Shown here piece after piece: positions 42,549 through 51,008 of a DNA stretch of 64,000 nucleotides. The notes under the pieces were generated by a model. The model saw nothing but the letters and a program-made list of their open reading frames with translations. It made no database searches and was not told the DNA's origin. Numbering within the stretch: position 1 is the first letter of the stretch; each line of letters opens with the position of its first letter. The translations under genes were made by a program, and so were the position numbers. Source of the DNA: Streptantibioticus silvisoli (lineage in GTDB: Bacteria > Actinomycetota > Actinomycetes > Streptomycetales > Streptomycetaceae); contig NZ_JAAGKO020000048.1 of assembly GCF_027947535.2 (NCBI RefSeq), positions 1 to 64,000 of the forward strand. The letters run 5' to 3'.

Positions 42549-43054
42549 CCGTCGTGGTGGTGATGGGCGTCGCCGGCTCGGGGAAGTCGACGGTGGGCGC
42601 CGTGCTGGCGCGGCGGCTGGGGGTGCCGTTCGCCGAGGGCGACGACTTCCACCCGGCGGCCAACGTGGCCAGGATGCGGGCCGGCGTGCCGCTGGACGAC
42701 ACCGACCGGGCGCCGTGGCTGGACGCGGTGGCCGGGTGGCTGGCGGCGCACCGTGACGGCGGCGTGGTGAGTTGCTCGGCGTTGCGCCTGCGGTACCGCG
42801 ACCGGTTGCGGCTGGCGGCGCCGGAGGTGTTCTTCCTGCATCTGCACGGCACCCCGCAGACGCTCGCCGCCCGGCTGGGCGACCGCGGCGGCCACTTCAT
42901 GCCGGCCGCGCTGCTGCGGTCCCAGCTGGAGACGCTGGAGGCGCTCACGCCCGGTGAGGCGGGTGCCGTGGTGGACGTCGGCGGTACACCGCGGGACGTC
43001 GCGGCCCGGGCGCTGGCGGCCCTGCCGGACCAGCCGCCGGCCGCGTCCCCGTAG
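42545..43054 (+). CDS. gntK: Gluconokinase
   Basis: A 169-residue P-loop kinase of the GntK/IdnK family, which phosphorylates gluconate to 6-phosphogluconate. Walker A is GVAGSGKST (residues 8-16), followed by the substrate region FAEGDDFHPAANVARMRAG, DDTDRAPWL, CSALRLRYRDRLR and the lid region LGDRGGHFMP. All these are typical. The GTG overlaps the Nudix stop (GTGA), so the two are co-translated; the link between them is not obvious. A long hairpin follows the gene. Confidence 0.93.
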   Translation: MTVVVVMGVAGSGKSTVGAVLARRLGVPFAEGDDFHPAANVARMRAGVPLDDTDRAPWLDAVAGWLAAHRDGGVVSCSALRLRYRDRLRLAAPEVFFLHLHGTPQTLAARLGDRGGHFMPAALLRSQLETLEALTPGEAGAVVDVGGTPRDVAARALAALPDQPPAASP

Positions 43055-43092
43055 CCCGACGCGTCGGGCCGATCAGATGATCGGCTGATCCG

Positions 43093-43124
43093 CCCGGCCA
43101 CCCGGCCACCCGGCCACCCGGCCA
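43093..43124. repeat. CCCGGCCA x4 tandem repeat
   Basis: Four perfect 8-bp units lie just before the bidirectional terminator in the convergent gap. Like the GGGCAGTC repeat elsewhere in the window, it is an 8-bp unit. Confidence 0.9.
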
Positions 43125-43145
43125 CCATGATCCGCCCGGCCACCG

Positions 43146-43185
43146 TGAACGCCCGGCCGCGATGATCCTCGCGGCCGGGCGTTCA
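43146..43185. terminator. Bidirectional terminator, 17-bp perfect stem
   Basis: TGAACGCCCGGCCGCGA (43146-43162) pairs fully with 43169-43185 around a 6-base loop. It stands between the convergent gluconokinase and multicopper oxidase genes. Confidence 0.88.
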
Positions 43186-43266
43186 TCGGACCGGGAGTCC
43201 GGCGTTCCGCCGCGGGCGGACGGTGCGTGATCGTCCGCGACCACCGGGAACGCCGGACCGGCCCGG

Positions 43267-44712
43267 CTAGACGATCTCCATCTGGGCCATCATGCCCATG
43301 GCCGAGTGGTCCATCAGGTGGCAGTGGTAGAGGTAGAGGCCCCGGTAGCTGTCGAAGGTCATCTGGATCTTGACCTCCTCGCCCGGCAGCAGGGCCACCA
43401 CGTCCTTGAGGCCGGCCTCGGACGGATCGACCGGCTTGCCGTTGCGCTCCAGGACGCGGTACTGCACCAGGTGCATGTGGAAGTTGTGCGGAGTGGTGAC
43501 GTTGCCGTTGCTGACGGTCCAGACCTCGGTGTCGCCGAACCGCACGGTGGTGTCGATGCGGTTCATGTCGAAGGTCTTGCCGTTGATGTAGCCCATCGGG
43601 TTCGGGCGGCCGTCCTCGTCCATGGTGAGGACGACGCTGCGCTGCACGGTCGGGGTGGGCAGCGCGGGCAGCGTACGCAGCGCGGCCGGCACCCGGCTGT
43701 GGTCCTCAGTCTTGGCCGCGACGACGTCGAAGCGCATGATCTCCGCCGGGTCGCCGGTGCCCGCGAGGTTCTGGAGCACGACGGAGGTGCCGGGGGCGTA
43801 GGTGGAGAAGTCGATCACGATGTCGGCGCGCTCACCCGGCGACAGCACCACGGCCGGGGTGGAGTAGGGCGCTTCGAGCAGACCGCCGTCCGAGCCGACC
43901 ATGGTGTACGACGAGGCGTCGGCCAGGAAGGGGGCCAGCCACCGCAGGTTGGTGGAGTTCAGCACCCGGAAGCGGTACTTGCGGGCCTCGACGGTGAAGT
44001 ACGGCCACGGCTTGCCGTTGACCAGGATCGTCGTGCGGTTGACCGAGTCGTCCATGGTGAAGACGATGCCGGCGTTGTCGTCGAGGTCGACGTCGCGGAT
44101 CACCAGCGGCACGTCGTACTCGCCCGACGGCAGCCCGAGCTTGCGCTCCGCGGCGTCGCTGAGCACCACCATGGAGGACATGCCGCGGTATACGTGCTCG
44201 GCCTCCTCCATGTGGGCGTGGTCGTGCATCCACAGGTTGGCGTTCGGCTGCACGTTGGGGTACGTGTACGTCCGGGTGCCGCCCGGTTCGATGACGTTCA
44301 TCGGGTAGCCGTCGCTCGACGTCGGCACCGAGGCGCCGTGCAGGTGGACCGAGACGGGGGTGTCGAGGGCGTTGGTCTGCTCGACGACCACGCGCCGGCC
44401 GGACTCCGCCATGATCGTCGGCCCGGGGAACGAGCCGTCGTAGGTGAGGACCTCCGTCTGGTGGCCCGGCACGATCTCCGTGGAGACCGTGCGCATCGTC
44501 ATGCGGTAGTAGTCGGTGTTCCACGAGCGGCGGACCGGCCGCAGCACCTCGGGCACCGGCATGGCGACCGCGAACTTGGGGATCGACCCCGCAGCGGTGG
44601 ACGGCGTCGGCTTCGCGGCGGCCTCGGCGGCCGGGCTCGTGAAGGTTCCGGTCAGGGCTCCGGCCCCGACCGCCGCAGCGCCGGTGGTCAGCAGATTCCG
44701 CCTGGACAGCAC
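43267..44712 (-). CDS. Tat-exported multicopper oxidase, CotA/bilirubin oxidase-like
   Basis: A 481-residue three-cupredoxin protein. The N terminus LSRRNLLTTGAAAVGAGAL is a twin-arginine signal. Copper ligands are all present: HLHGAS, HDHAH, HNFHMHL and YHCHLMDHSAMGMM, with Met as the axial ligand of type 1 copper. Such enzymes oxidise phenols, bilirubin or metal ions while reducing oxygen to water, outside the cell. The GTG at 44712 is four bases after AAGGGGGA and puts the signal at the very N terminus; an in-frame upstream ATG near 44745 is an alternative. Confidence 0.93.
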   Translation of the reverse strand: MLSRRNLLTTGAAAVGAGALTGTFTSPAAEAAAKPTPSTAAGSIPKFAVAMPVPEVLRPVRRSWNTDYYRMTMRTVSTEIVPGHQTEVLTYDGSFPGPTIMAESGRRVVVEQTNALDTPVSVHLHGASVPTSSDGYPMNVIEPGGTRTYTYPNVQPNANLWMHDHAHMEEAEHVYRGMSSMVVLSDAAERKLGLPSGEYDVPLVIRDVDLDDNAGIVFTMDDSVNRTTILVNGKPWPYFTVEARKYRFRVLNSTNLRWLAPFLADASSYTMVGSDGGLLEAPYSTPAVVLSPGERADIVIDFSTYAPGTSVVLQNLAGTGDPAEIMRFDVVAAKTEDHSRVPAALRTLPALPTPTVQRSVVLTMDEDGRPNPMGYINGKTFDMNRIDTTVRFGDTEVWTVSNGNVTTPHNFHMHLVQYRVLERNGKPVDPSEAGLKDVVALLPGEEVKIQMTFDSYRGLYLYHCHLMDHSAMGMMAQMEIV

Positions 44713-44738
44713 GATGTCCCCCTTGGTCAGCTGGATGT

Positions 44739-44753
44739 CCGGCATGCTGCCGG
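44739..44753. promoter_or_regulatory. Palindrome CCGGCATGCTGCCGG upstream of the oxidase
   Basis: A perfect dyad (CCGGCA-TGC-TGCCGG) with matching outer T/A bases lies 27-41 bases before the oxidase start. It could be an operator or a 5'-leader hairpin. The rest of 44754-45044 shows nothing recognisable. Confidence 0.45.
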
Positions 44754-45044
44754 ATGGAGCGGACGGAAGCAGTCCGCACAACCGATCGCGCGGGAAACCC
44801 CTAGATGAAGGCATGTGTTGGACGCGCGGAACACCGGCGATCGGGGATCTTTCACCCCCGGCACCAACCGGCCGACCGGACGGTTCCCGGCGCCGCCCGG
44901 GAGGCCGCACCGCTCACCGCCCCGGCCGCACTCCCCGCCACGCTCCCCCGCCCCACCAACGCTCCCCCGGTCGCCCGGCACCGCGGCGCGACGGGCCCCC
45001 GTAAGGCCACGCGTCGCAGCTCACTGCCGCTGCCCCCTGGACGG

Positions 45045-45064
45045 CATACCGACTGGTCGGCATG
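45045..45064. promoter_or_regulatory. TetR-type operator, CATACCGACTGGTCGGCATG
   Basis: A 20-bp imperfect palindrome (8 of 10 pairs match) 53 bases before the kinase start. Its centre TACCGA-NN-GGT is shared with the site at 49280-49295 before the tetR gene, which suggests that the same regulator binds both. Confidence 0.65.
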
Positions 45065-45117
45065 ATGGGTGCCCGGGGAGGACCCGGCAGGGATCATCGA
45101 CGGTGAGGAGCGCTTTC

Positions 45118-46167
45118 GTGGACGAGTCGGTTGACGCACCGGGACGCGACGACGGGCCGCCGGGGCTCGACCTGGGCGGGCTGCGGACGCTGCTGGACCG
45201 GGAGCGGCCCGGGCTCGTGGCGGGCCCGCTGACCGGGCGGCTCATCGAGGGCGGCCGGTCCAACCTGACGTACGCGGTGGGCGACGGCGTCCACCGCTGG
45301 GTGGTGCGCCGGCCGCCGCTGGGCCACGTGCTGGCCACCGCGCACGACATGACCCGCGAGTTCACCGTCATCAGCGCGCTGCACGCCACGCCCGTGCCGG
45401 TGCCGGAGGCGATCCTGCTGTGCGACGACACGGCGGTGACCGGCGCGCCCTTCTACGTCATGGAATACGTGGACGGCGTGCCGTACCGGTCGGCGACGGA
45501 GCTGGCCCCGATCGGGCCGGAGCGTACCCGGCGGGTGGCGCTGGCGTTGGTGGACACCCTGGTGGACCTGCACGCGGTGGACCCGGCGGCGGTGGGGCTG
45601 GCGGAGTTCGGCCGCCCCGACGGCTTCCTGGAGCGGCAGCTGCGGCGCTGGGGAAAGCAGTTGGCGGCCTCCCGCAGCCGTGACCTGCCGGGGATCGACG
45701 AGCTGGCGGCGGCGCTGGCGGCCCGGCTGCCGCAGTCGCCGGCGCCGACGGTGGTGCACGGCGACTACCGGCTGGACAACGTGCTGGTCGGCCCGGACGA
45801 CACCGTACGGGCGGTGCTGGACTGGGAGATGTCGACGCTGGGCGATCCGCTGACCGACCTGGGGCTGCTGGCGATGTACAGCGACCGGCTGCCGGTGAAG
45901 GACTCGCCGGTCTCCAACACCCGCGAGGCGCCCGGCCACCCGGACGCCTCGGAGCTGATCGAGCGGTACGCGACCCGGTCCGGCCGGGACGTCTCGCAGG
46001 TCGCCTGGTACACCGCGTTCGCGTACTTCAAGCTCGCGGTGATCCTGGAAGGCATCCATTACCGCTTCACGCTCGGGCAGACCGTGGGCGCGGGCTTCGA
46101 CCGGCTCGGCGCGCTGACGCCGGTCTTCATCGACCAGGGACTCAGCGCCCTGGGCACCGGACGGTAG
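45118..46167 (+). CDS. APH-fold acyl-CoA kinase-like protein (ACAD10/11 N-terminal, LvaA type)
   Basis: A 349-residue protein-kinase-like phosphotransferase. It has the nucleotide-loop region GGRSN (45-49), VVRRPP with the ATP Lys/Arg position, the catalytic loop VVHGDYRLDNVLV (Asp216, Asn221) and the metal motif LDWEMSTLGDP (Asp235). This subfamily corresponds to the kinase half of mammalian ACAD10/ACAD11 and to LvaA of Pseudomonas putida, which phosphorylate the 4-hydroxyl of 4-hydroxyacyl-CoA. It is followed after 12 bases by an acyl-CoA dehydrogenase, as expected. The GTG at 45118 follows GAGGAG with a 7-base spacer. Confidence 0.85.
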   Translation: MDESVDAPGRDDGPPGLDLGGLRTLLDRERPGLVAGPLTGRLIEGGRSNLTYAVGDGVHRWVVRRPPLGHVLATAHDMTREFTVISALHATPVPVPEAILLCDDTAVTGAPFYVMEYVDGVPYRSATELAPIGPERTRRVALALVDTLVDLHAVDPAAVGLAEFGRPDGFLERQLRRWGKQLAASRSRDLPGIDELAAALAARLPQSPAPTVVHGDYRLDNVLVGPDDTVRAVLDWEMSTLGDPLTDLGLLAMYSDRLPVKDSPVSNTREAPGHPDASELIERYATRSGRDVSQVAWYTAFAYFKLAVILEGIHYRFTLGQTVGAGFDRLGALTPVFIDQGLSALGTGR

Positions 46168-46179
46168 GAAGGGCACGGC

Positions 46180-47391
46180 ATGGACTTCTCATTCGACGCG
46201 CGCACCGAGGAGCTGCGGGGGCGGCTGCTCGCCTTCATGGACGAGTTCGTCTACCCCGCCGAGGCGGTCTTCGCCGAGCAGCGCGCCTCGGGCATCGACC
46301 CGTGGTCGCCGCCGCCGGTGGTGCAGGAGCTGAAGGCGGCCGCCCGCGAGCGCGGCCTGTGGAACCTCTTCCTGCCCGGGGAGAACGGCGCCGGGCTGAC
46401 CAACCTCCAGTACGCGCCGCTGGCCGAGATCACCGGCCACAGCCCGCACCTCGCACCGCCCGCCCTCAACTGCGCGGCGCCCGACACCGGGAACATGGAG
46501 GTGCTCAGCGAGTTCGGCAGCGACGAGCAGCGCAAGACGTGGCTGGAGCCGCTGCTGGCCGGCGAGATCCGGTCGGCGTTCGCCATGACCGAGCCGGAGG
46601 TGGCCTCCTCCGACGCGGCGAACATCGAGACCCGCATCGAGCGCGACGGTGACGAGTACGTGGTCAACGGCCGCAAGTGGTTCACCTCCGGGGCGATGAA
46701 CCCCAACTGCCGCATCATGATCGTGATGGGCAAGACCGACCCGTCGGCCGAGCGGCACCGCCAGCAGTCCATGGTGCTGGTCCCGCGCGACGCCCCCGGC
46801 GTCGACGTCCGGCGCGGCATGCGGGTGTTCGGCTACGACGACGGGGACCACGGCGGCCACGCCGAGGTGGTCTTCACCGACGTGCGGGTCCCGGTGGCGA
46901 ACCTGGTCGGCGAGGAGGGCGGCGGTTTCGCCATCGCCCAGGCCCGGCTGGGCCCCGGCCGCATCCACCACTGCATGCGGGCCATCGGCATCGCGGAACG
47001 CGCCGTCGAGCTGATGTGCCGCCGCGCCGCCTCCCGGGTCGCGTTCGGCAAGCCGATCGCCGCGCAGGGCGTGGTGCAGGAGTGGATCGCCGACTCCCGG
47101 GTGGAGATCGAGCAGTTGCGGCTGCTGGTGCTCAAGACCGCCTGGCTGATGGACACCGTCGGCAACCGCGGCGCCCACACCGAGATCCAGTCCATCAAGA
47201 TCGCCACCCCGCTGGCGGTGCAGCGCATCGTGGACCGGGCGATCCAGACGCACGGCGCGGCCGGCGTCAGCCAGGACACCCCGCTGGCCGAACTGTGGGC
47301 CCAGGTGCGCACGTTGCGGCTGGCCGACGGTCCCGACGAGGTGCACAAGCGGTCGCTGGCCCGGCGGGAGCTGAAGAAGTACACCGTCTGA
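46180..47391 (+). CDS. Acyl-CoA dehydrogenase, ACAD11-like
   Basis: A 403-residue FAD enzyme of the acyl-CoA dehydrogenase family. Recognisable parts are [18 protein letters not shown] near residue 128, the FAD/substrate strand [15 protein letters not shown], the SRVAFGKPI segment and the C-terminal [14 protein letters not shown] with [13 protein letters not shown]. These details ([16 protein letters not shown]) are those of the ACAD10/11 subgroup. With the adjacent kinase it could convert 4-hydroxyacyl-CoA to a 2-enoyl-CoA by way of a phosphorylated intermediate. The ATG follows GGAAGGG. Confidence 0.92.
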   Translation: MDFSFDARTEELRGRLLAFMDEFVYPAEAVFAEQRASGIDPWSPPPVVQELKAAARERGLWNLFLPGENGAGLTNLQYAPLAEITGHSPHLAPPALNCAAPDTGNMEVLSEFGSDEQRKTWLEPLLAGEIRSAFAMTEPEVASSDAANIETRIERDGDEYVVNGRKWFTSGAMNPNCRIMIVMGKTDPSAERHRQQSMVLVPRDAPGVDVRRGMRVFGYDDGDHGGHAEVVFTDVRVPVANLVGEEGGGFAIAQARLGPGRIHHCMRAIGIAERAVELMCRRAASRVAFGKPIAAQGVVQEWIADSRVEIEQLRLLVLKTAWLMDTVGNRGAHTEIQSIKIATPLAVQRIVDRAIQTHGAAGVSQDTPLAELWAQVRTLRLADGPDEVHKRSLARRELKKYTV

Positions 47392-47444
47392 CCGGCGGAC
47401 GACCGGACGGACGCCCCGGCGGACGCCCCCGCTGACGACCCGGC

Positions 47445-47489
47445 GTCCGGCGCCGGCCCGCCCCCCGTGGGATGCGGCCGGCGCCGGAC
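47445..47489. terminator. Bidirectional hairpin between convergent genes
   Basis: GTCCGGCGCCGGCC (47445-47458) pairs perfectly with 47476-47489 around a 17-base loop. It separates the dehydrogenase gene from the quinone oxidoreductase gene. Confidence 0.8.
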
Positions 47490-47623
47490 CGGGCGCGGGC
47501 GGACGCGGAAACGCCGCAGGGGCCGCCCGACGGCGACCCCTGCGGTCCCACGAACGAGCTGAACGGGCTGACGGACCTGCTGACCGGACGCGCCGTACTA
47601 CCGACTCAACGGGCGCGCGCCGC

Positions 47624-48610
47624 TCAGGAGTTGACGATCGCCAGCCGGCCGGTCGTCGTGCCGTCGGCGACCCGCTGGACGGCGTCGGCCGCGCCGGCGA
47701 GCGGGACGCGTTCGGTGACGAGCGGCGCGATCGTGCCCTGCGCCGCCATCCGGGTCAGCTCGTCGTGGCAGGCGCGGACGGCTTCCGGGTCCTTGGTGTT
47801 GTACAGCCCCCAGTGCAGGCCGAGGACGGAGTAGTTCTTCACCAGGACGTGGTTGAGGCCAGGGGTGGGGATCGTGCCGCTGGTGAAGCCGACGACGACG
47901 ATGCGGCCCTCGAACGCGACGCACTTGGCGGAGCGGGTGTACGCCTCGCCGCCGACCGGGTCGTAGACCACGTCGGCACCGCGGCCTCCGGTGGCCTCCT
48001 TGACGACGGCGACGAAGTCCTCGGTGTGCCGGTCGACGACGACGTCGCAGCCGGCCGCCTTGGCGGTGTCGGCCTTGGCCGCGCCGCCGACCACGCCGAT
48101 GACGGTGGCGCCGGCCGCCTTGCCCAGCTGCACGGCCGCGGTGCCGACGCCGCCGGCCGCCGCGTGCACCAGCAGGGTCTCGCCGGCCTTCAGGGCCGCC
48201 CGGCGGTGCAGGCCGAACCAGCCGGTCTGGTAGCCGATGTGCATGACGGCGGCCTGCGCGTCGTCCAGCGCGGGCGGTGCGGGCAGCACCCCGGCGGCCG
48301 GGACGACGGCCAGTTCGGCGAAGGCGCCGTGCGGCAGCGCGGCCGGGCTGATGATCCGGTCACCGACCGCGACGCCCGTCACGCCCTCGCCGGTGCGCAG
48401 CACCTCGCCGCACAGCTCGACGCCGGGGGTGAACGGCAGCGGCGGGCGTATCTGGTACTGGCCGCGGCACAGCAGCGCGTCGGGGAAGTTGACGCCGGCC
48501 GCCAGGACCCGGACCAGGAGGTCGCCGGGCCCGGGCGCCGGGTCGGGTACGTCGTCCAGGCGCATGGCCGCGAGCGGCTCGCCGTTCTCGTGGACGCGCC
48601 AAGCCTTCAC
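47624..48610 (-). CDS. NADPH:quinone oxidoreductase-like MDR protein
   Basis: A 328-residue medium-chain dehydrogenase/reductase without zinc ligands, of the Qor/enoyl-reductase group. The fold is clear: MKAWRVHENGEP start, GVNFPDALLCRGQY, the nucleotide motif VHAAAGGVGTAAVQLGKAAG and YDPVGGEAYTRS. It reduces quinones, enones or enoyl thioesters with NADPH. The GTG start lies 28 bases after the stop of the tetR gene on the same strand, so it is co-transcribed with it and is under the same operator. Confidence 0.9.
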   Translation of the reverse strand: MKAWRVHENGEPLAAMRLDDVPDPAPGPGDLLVRVLAAGVNFPDALLCRGQYQIRPPLPFTPGVELCGEVLRTGEGVTGVAVGDRIISPAALPHGAFAELAVVPAAGVLPAPPALDDAQAAVMHIGYQTGWFGLHRRAALKAGETLLVHAAAGGVGTAAVQLGKAAGATVIGVVGGAAKADTAKAAGCDVVVDRHTEDFVAVVKEATGGRGADVVYDPVGGEAYTRSAKCVAFEGRIVVVGFTSGTIPTPGLNHVLVKNYSVLGLHWGLYNTKDPEAVRACHDELTRMAAQGTIAPLVTERVPLAGAADAVQRVADGTTTGRLAIVNS

Positions 48611-48638
48611 CGGGGACCTCCGTGACGTTGCGGGTGAT

Positions 48639-49241
48639 TCAGGACGTGCGTATCGAGTGCAGCAGCAGGTCGGCGAACTGCTCCGCGACCTGCTCGGCGC
48701 CCAGCGGGCCGTCCGGGCGGTACCAGACGGCCAGGTGGTGGACCGAGCCGAAGAAGAAGTCGACGACCAGGTCGGGCACCGGTTCGGCGCGGAAGACGCC
48801 GGTGTCGCGCCCCTCCTCGATCAGGGAGCGGAACATCTCGTGGTAGTGGCGGCGGTCGGACCGGACCGCCCGTTGCTTGTCGGGGCTGAGCTGGTGGATG
48901 GAACGGAAGAAGATCTTGGTGTCGTCCAGGTTCTGGATGCTGGAGACCACCACGTCGGCGGCGGCCTTGCGGACCCGGTCGGCCACCGGTTCCTCCAGCG
49001 CGGCGATGGCCGCCAGCCGCTCGGTCTGCAGGCGCAGCACCCGGGCGTAGACCTCGTGCAGCAGGTCGTCCTTGCTGCCGAAGTAGTGGTAGAGGGCACC
49101 CTTGGTGACGCCGGCGGCCTCGACGATCTCCTGGACGGAGGTGCGGTCGAAACCGCGGTCGGCGAAGAGCCGGGTGGCCTCGGCCAGCAGGCGCTGCGGT
49201 ACCGCGGCGGTCTTGCCGGCACTGCCGTGCTGCGTCGTCAT
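48639..49241 (-). CDS. TetR-family regulator of the acyl-CoA genes
   Basis: A 200-residue TetR protein with the N-terminal HTH (LFADRGFDRTSVQEIVEAAG and VTKGALYHYFGSKDDLLHEV) and a C-terminal ligand domain similar to acyl-CoA-responsive TetRs of actinobacteria. It probably represses its own operon (with the quinone oxidoreductase) through the dyad at 49280-49295 and the kinase/dehydrogenase pair through the related dyad at 45045-45064. The ligand is likely an acyl-CoA, by analogy. Confidence 0.92.
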   Translation of the reverse strand: MTTQHGSAGKTAAVPQRLLAEATRLFADRGFDRTSVQEIVEAAGVTKGALYHYFGSKDDLLHEVYARVLRLQTERLAAIAALEEPVADRVRKAAADVVVSSIQNLDDTKIFFRSIHQLSPDKQRAVRSDRRHYHEMFRSLIEEGRDTGVFRAEPVPDLVVDFFFGSVHHLAVWYRPDGPLGAEQVAEQFADLLLHSIRTS

Positions 49242-49279
49242 GGCGGTGCCCCTTCCCGGTGTTCCCCTGTCGGCGCCAG

Positions 49280-49295
49280 CATACCGAGCGGTACG
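49280..49295. promoter_or_regulatory. TetR autoregulatory operator, CATACCGAGCGGTACG
   Basis: A near-perfect 16-bp dyad (CATACCG / CGGTACG, one mismatch) 39 bases before the tetR start. It shares CATACCGA-NN-GGT with the site at 45045-45064. Confidence 0.7.
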
Positions 49296-49298
49296 CGG

Positions 49299-51008
49299 TC
49301 AGGCCCGTGAGCCCGGCGCGCCGTCCGGCGCCGGGGCCGCGGCGACCGCCGCGTCACGCAGTTCGCGGCGCAGGATCTTGCCGCTGGTGGTCTTCGGCAG
49401 TTCCGCCAGGATCTCCACCGCACGCGGGTACTTGAAGGCGGCGAGGCGTTCGCGGCAGTAGGCGATCAGCTCCTCCGCGGCGGCGCCGGCGCCGGGCTTG
49501 AGGCTGACGTAGGCCTTCACCGACTCCCCGCGGTAGGCGTCGGGCACGCCGACGACGGCGGCCTCGCGGACGGCCGGGTGGGTGTAGAGGACGTCCTCGA
49601 CCTCCCGGGGCCAGACCTTGAAGCCGGAGGCGTTGATCATGTCCTTCTTGCGGTCCACCACGTAGAGCCAGCCGGAGCTGTCCATGAAGCCGATGTCGCC
49701 GGTGCGCAGCTCACCGCCGGGCAGCGCGGCGGCGGTGGCGTCCGGGCGGCGCCAGTAGCCGGGCACGACCATCGGGCCGCCGACCGCGATCTCGCCGGGT
49801 TCGCCGAACGGGACCTCCTGGCCGGCGTCGTCCAGGATGCGGATCATGGTGTCGGGCCCCGGCACGCCGACCGCGAGGGTGCCGGAGACCGGGTCGACCG
49901 GCGCGCGCAGCCCGGGCGGCACGGCGGCGCAGGGCGCGGTGCACTCGGTGAGGCCGTAGCCGTTGCGCAGGTACTGGCCGAAGCGGTCGTGGAACTGCTC
50001 GACCACGGCCGGCGGCAGCGGGGCGCCGCCGGAGCTGATCACCTCGAAGGAGGCGAAGTCCGCCGCACTCGCGCCGGGCACCGTCATCAGCGCCATGAAG
50101 GCGGTGGACGGGCCGACGGTGTAGGCGGGGCGGTGCTCGCGGAACGCGTCGATGACCACGCCGGGCTCGAAGCGGTAGGCCAGCGCGACCGGCGATCCGG
50201 CGGCGAAGGCGGCCGACAGCTCGCAGACCATGCCGGTGATGTGGAACAGCGGCGCCAGCGCGAAGACGACCGCACCGTCGGCGAGCTGGTGGGTGCGCTG
50301 CTGGCGGTGGGCGTTGTACGCGATGTTGCCGTGGGTGTTCAGGGCGCCCTTGGGCGTGCCGGAGGTGCCGGAGGTGTAGCTGATCAGCGCGGTGTCGGCG
50401 GCGCCGAGCCCGGGGTCGGGCGGCGGCGGTCCTTCGGGCGAGCGGGCGGCGGTGAGCAGGTCGGCCGCGTCGTCGGCGGGGTGGCGCACGACGTCGCGCA
50501 GCACCCGGGGGTCGTCGCGGGTCTGCAGGTCGAGTTCGCTTCCGGTGTAGGCGTGCCGCACCGGTGATCCGGCGACGGTGTCGCGCACGAAGCCGTGCCA
50601 GGCGCGTTCGTGGCAGACCAGCGCGGCGACCTCGGCGTCCTGGAGGATGTGCGCCAGCTCGCGCTGCTTGTACATCGGGTTGACCGGGACGACGATGCCG
50701 CCGGCCTTCCAGGCGCCGTACAGGGCCACGGGGAAGTGCGGGGTGTTCTGGGTGATGAGGGCGAGCCGGTCGCCGGGCCGGAAGCCGTCGCGTATCAGGC
50801 GGGCGGCGAACCCGTCGGTGAGCGCGTCGAGTTCGCGGTAGCTGACGGTGGCGTCGAAGTAGTGCAGCGCGGCGCGGTCCGGGACCCGGGCGACGGTGGC
50901 GCGGAAGGCGTCCAGCATGGTGGCCGGCGGCTCGGAGGGGGCGAGCTGGTGGGCGTTGAGGTGCTGGAGCCAGGGGCGGTCGGCGTACGTGGGGCGGGGG
51001 GCGGTCAC
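49299..51008 (-). CDS. AMP-forming acyl-CoA synthetase
   Basis: A 569-residue adenylate-forming ligase that activates a carboxylic acid to acyl-CoA through an acyl-AMP. Motifs: SYTSGTSGTPKGAL (ATP loop, about 214-227), SSGGAPLPP, YGLTECTAP, GELRTGDIGFMD, the hinge DRKKDMINASGFKVWP and the catalytic Lys region LPKTTSGKILRREL near the C terminus. It resembles long-chain or aromatic acyl-CoA ligases; the substrate is unclear. The GTG overlaps the SDR stop (GTGA), so the two genes form one coupled operon. Confidence 0.93.
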   Translation of the reverse strand: MTAPRPTYADRPWLQHLNAHQLAPSEPPATMLDAFRATVARVPDRAALHYFDATVSYRELDALTDGFAARLIRDGFRPGDRLALITQNTPHFPVALYGAWKAGGIVVPVNPMYKQRELAHILQDAEVAALVCHERAWHGFVRDTVAGSPVRHAYTGSELDLQTRDDPRVLRDVVRHPADDAADLLTAARSPEGPPPPDPGLGAADTALISYTSGTSGTPKGALNTHGNIAYNAHRQQRTHQLADGAVVFALAPLFHITGMVCELSAAFAAGSPVALAYRFEPGVVIDAFREHRPAYTVGPSTAFMALMTVPGASAADFASFEVISSGGAPLPPAVVEQFHDRFGQYLRNGYGLTECTAPCAAVPPGLRAPVDPVSGTLAVGVPGPDTMIRILDDAGQEVPFGEPGEIAVGGPMVVPGYWRRPDATAAALPGGELRTGDIGFMDSSGWLYVVDRKKDMINASGFKVWPREVEDVLYTHPAVREAAVVGVPDAYRGESVKAYVSLKPGAGAAAEELIAYCRERLAAFKYPRAVEILAELPKTTSGKILRRELRDAAVAAAPAPDGAPGSRA

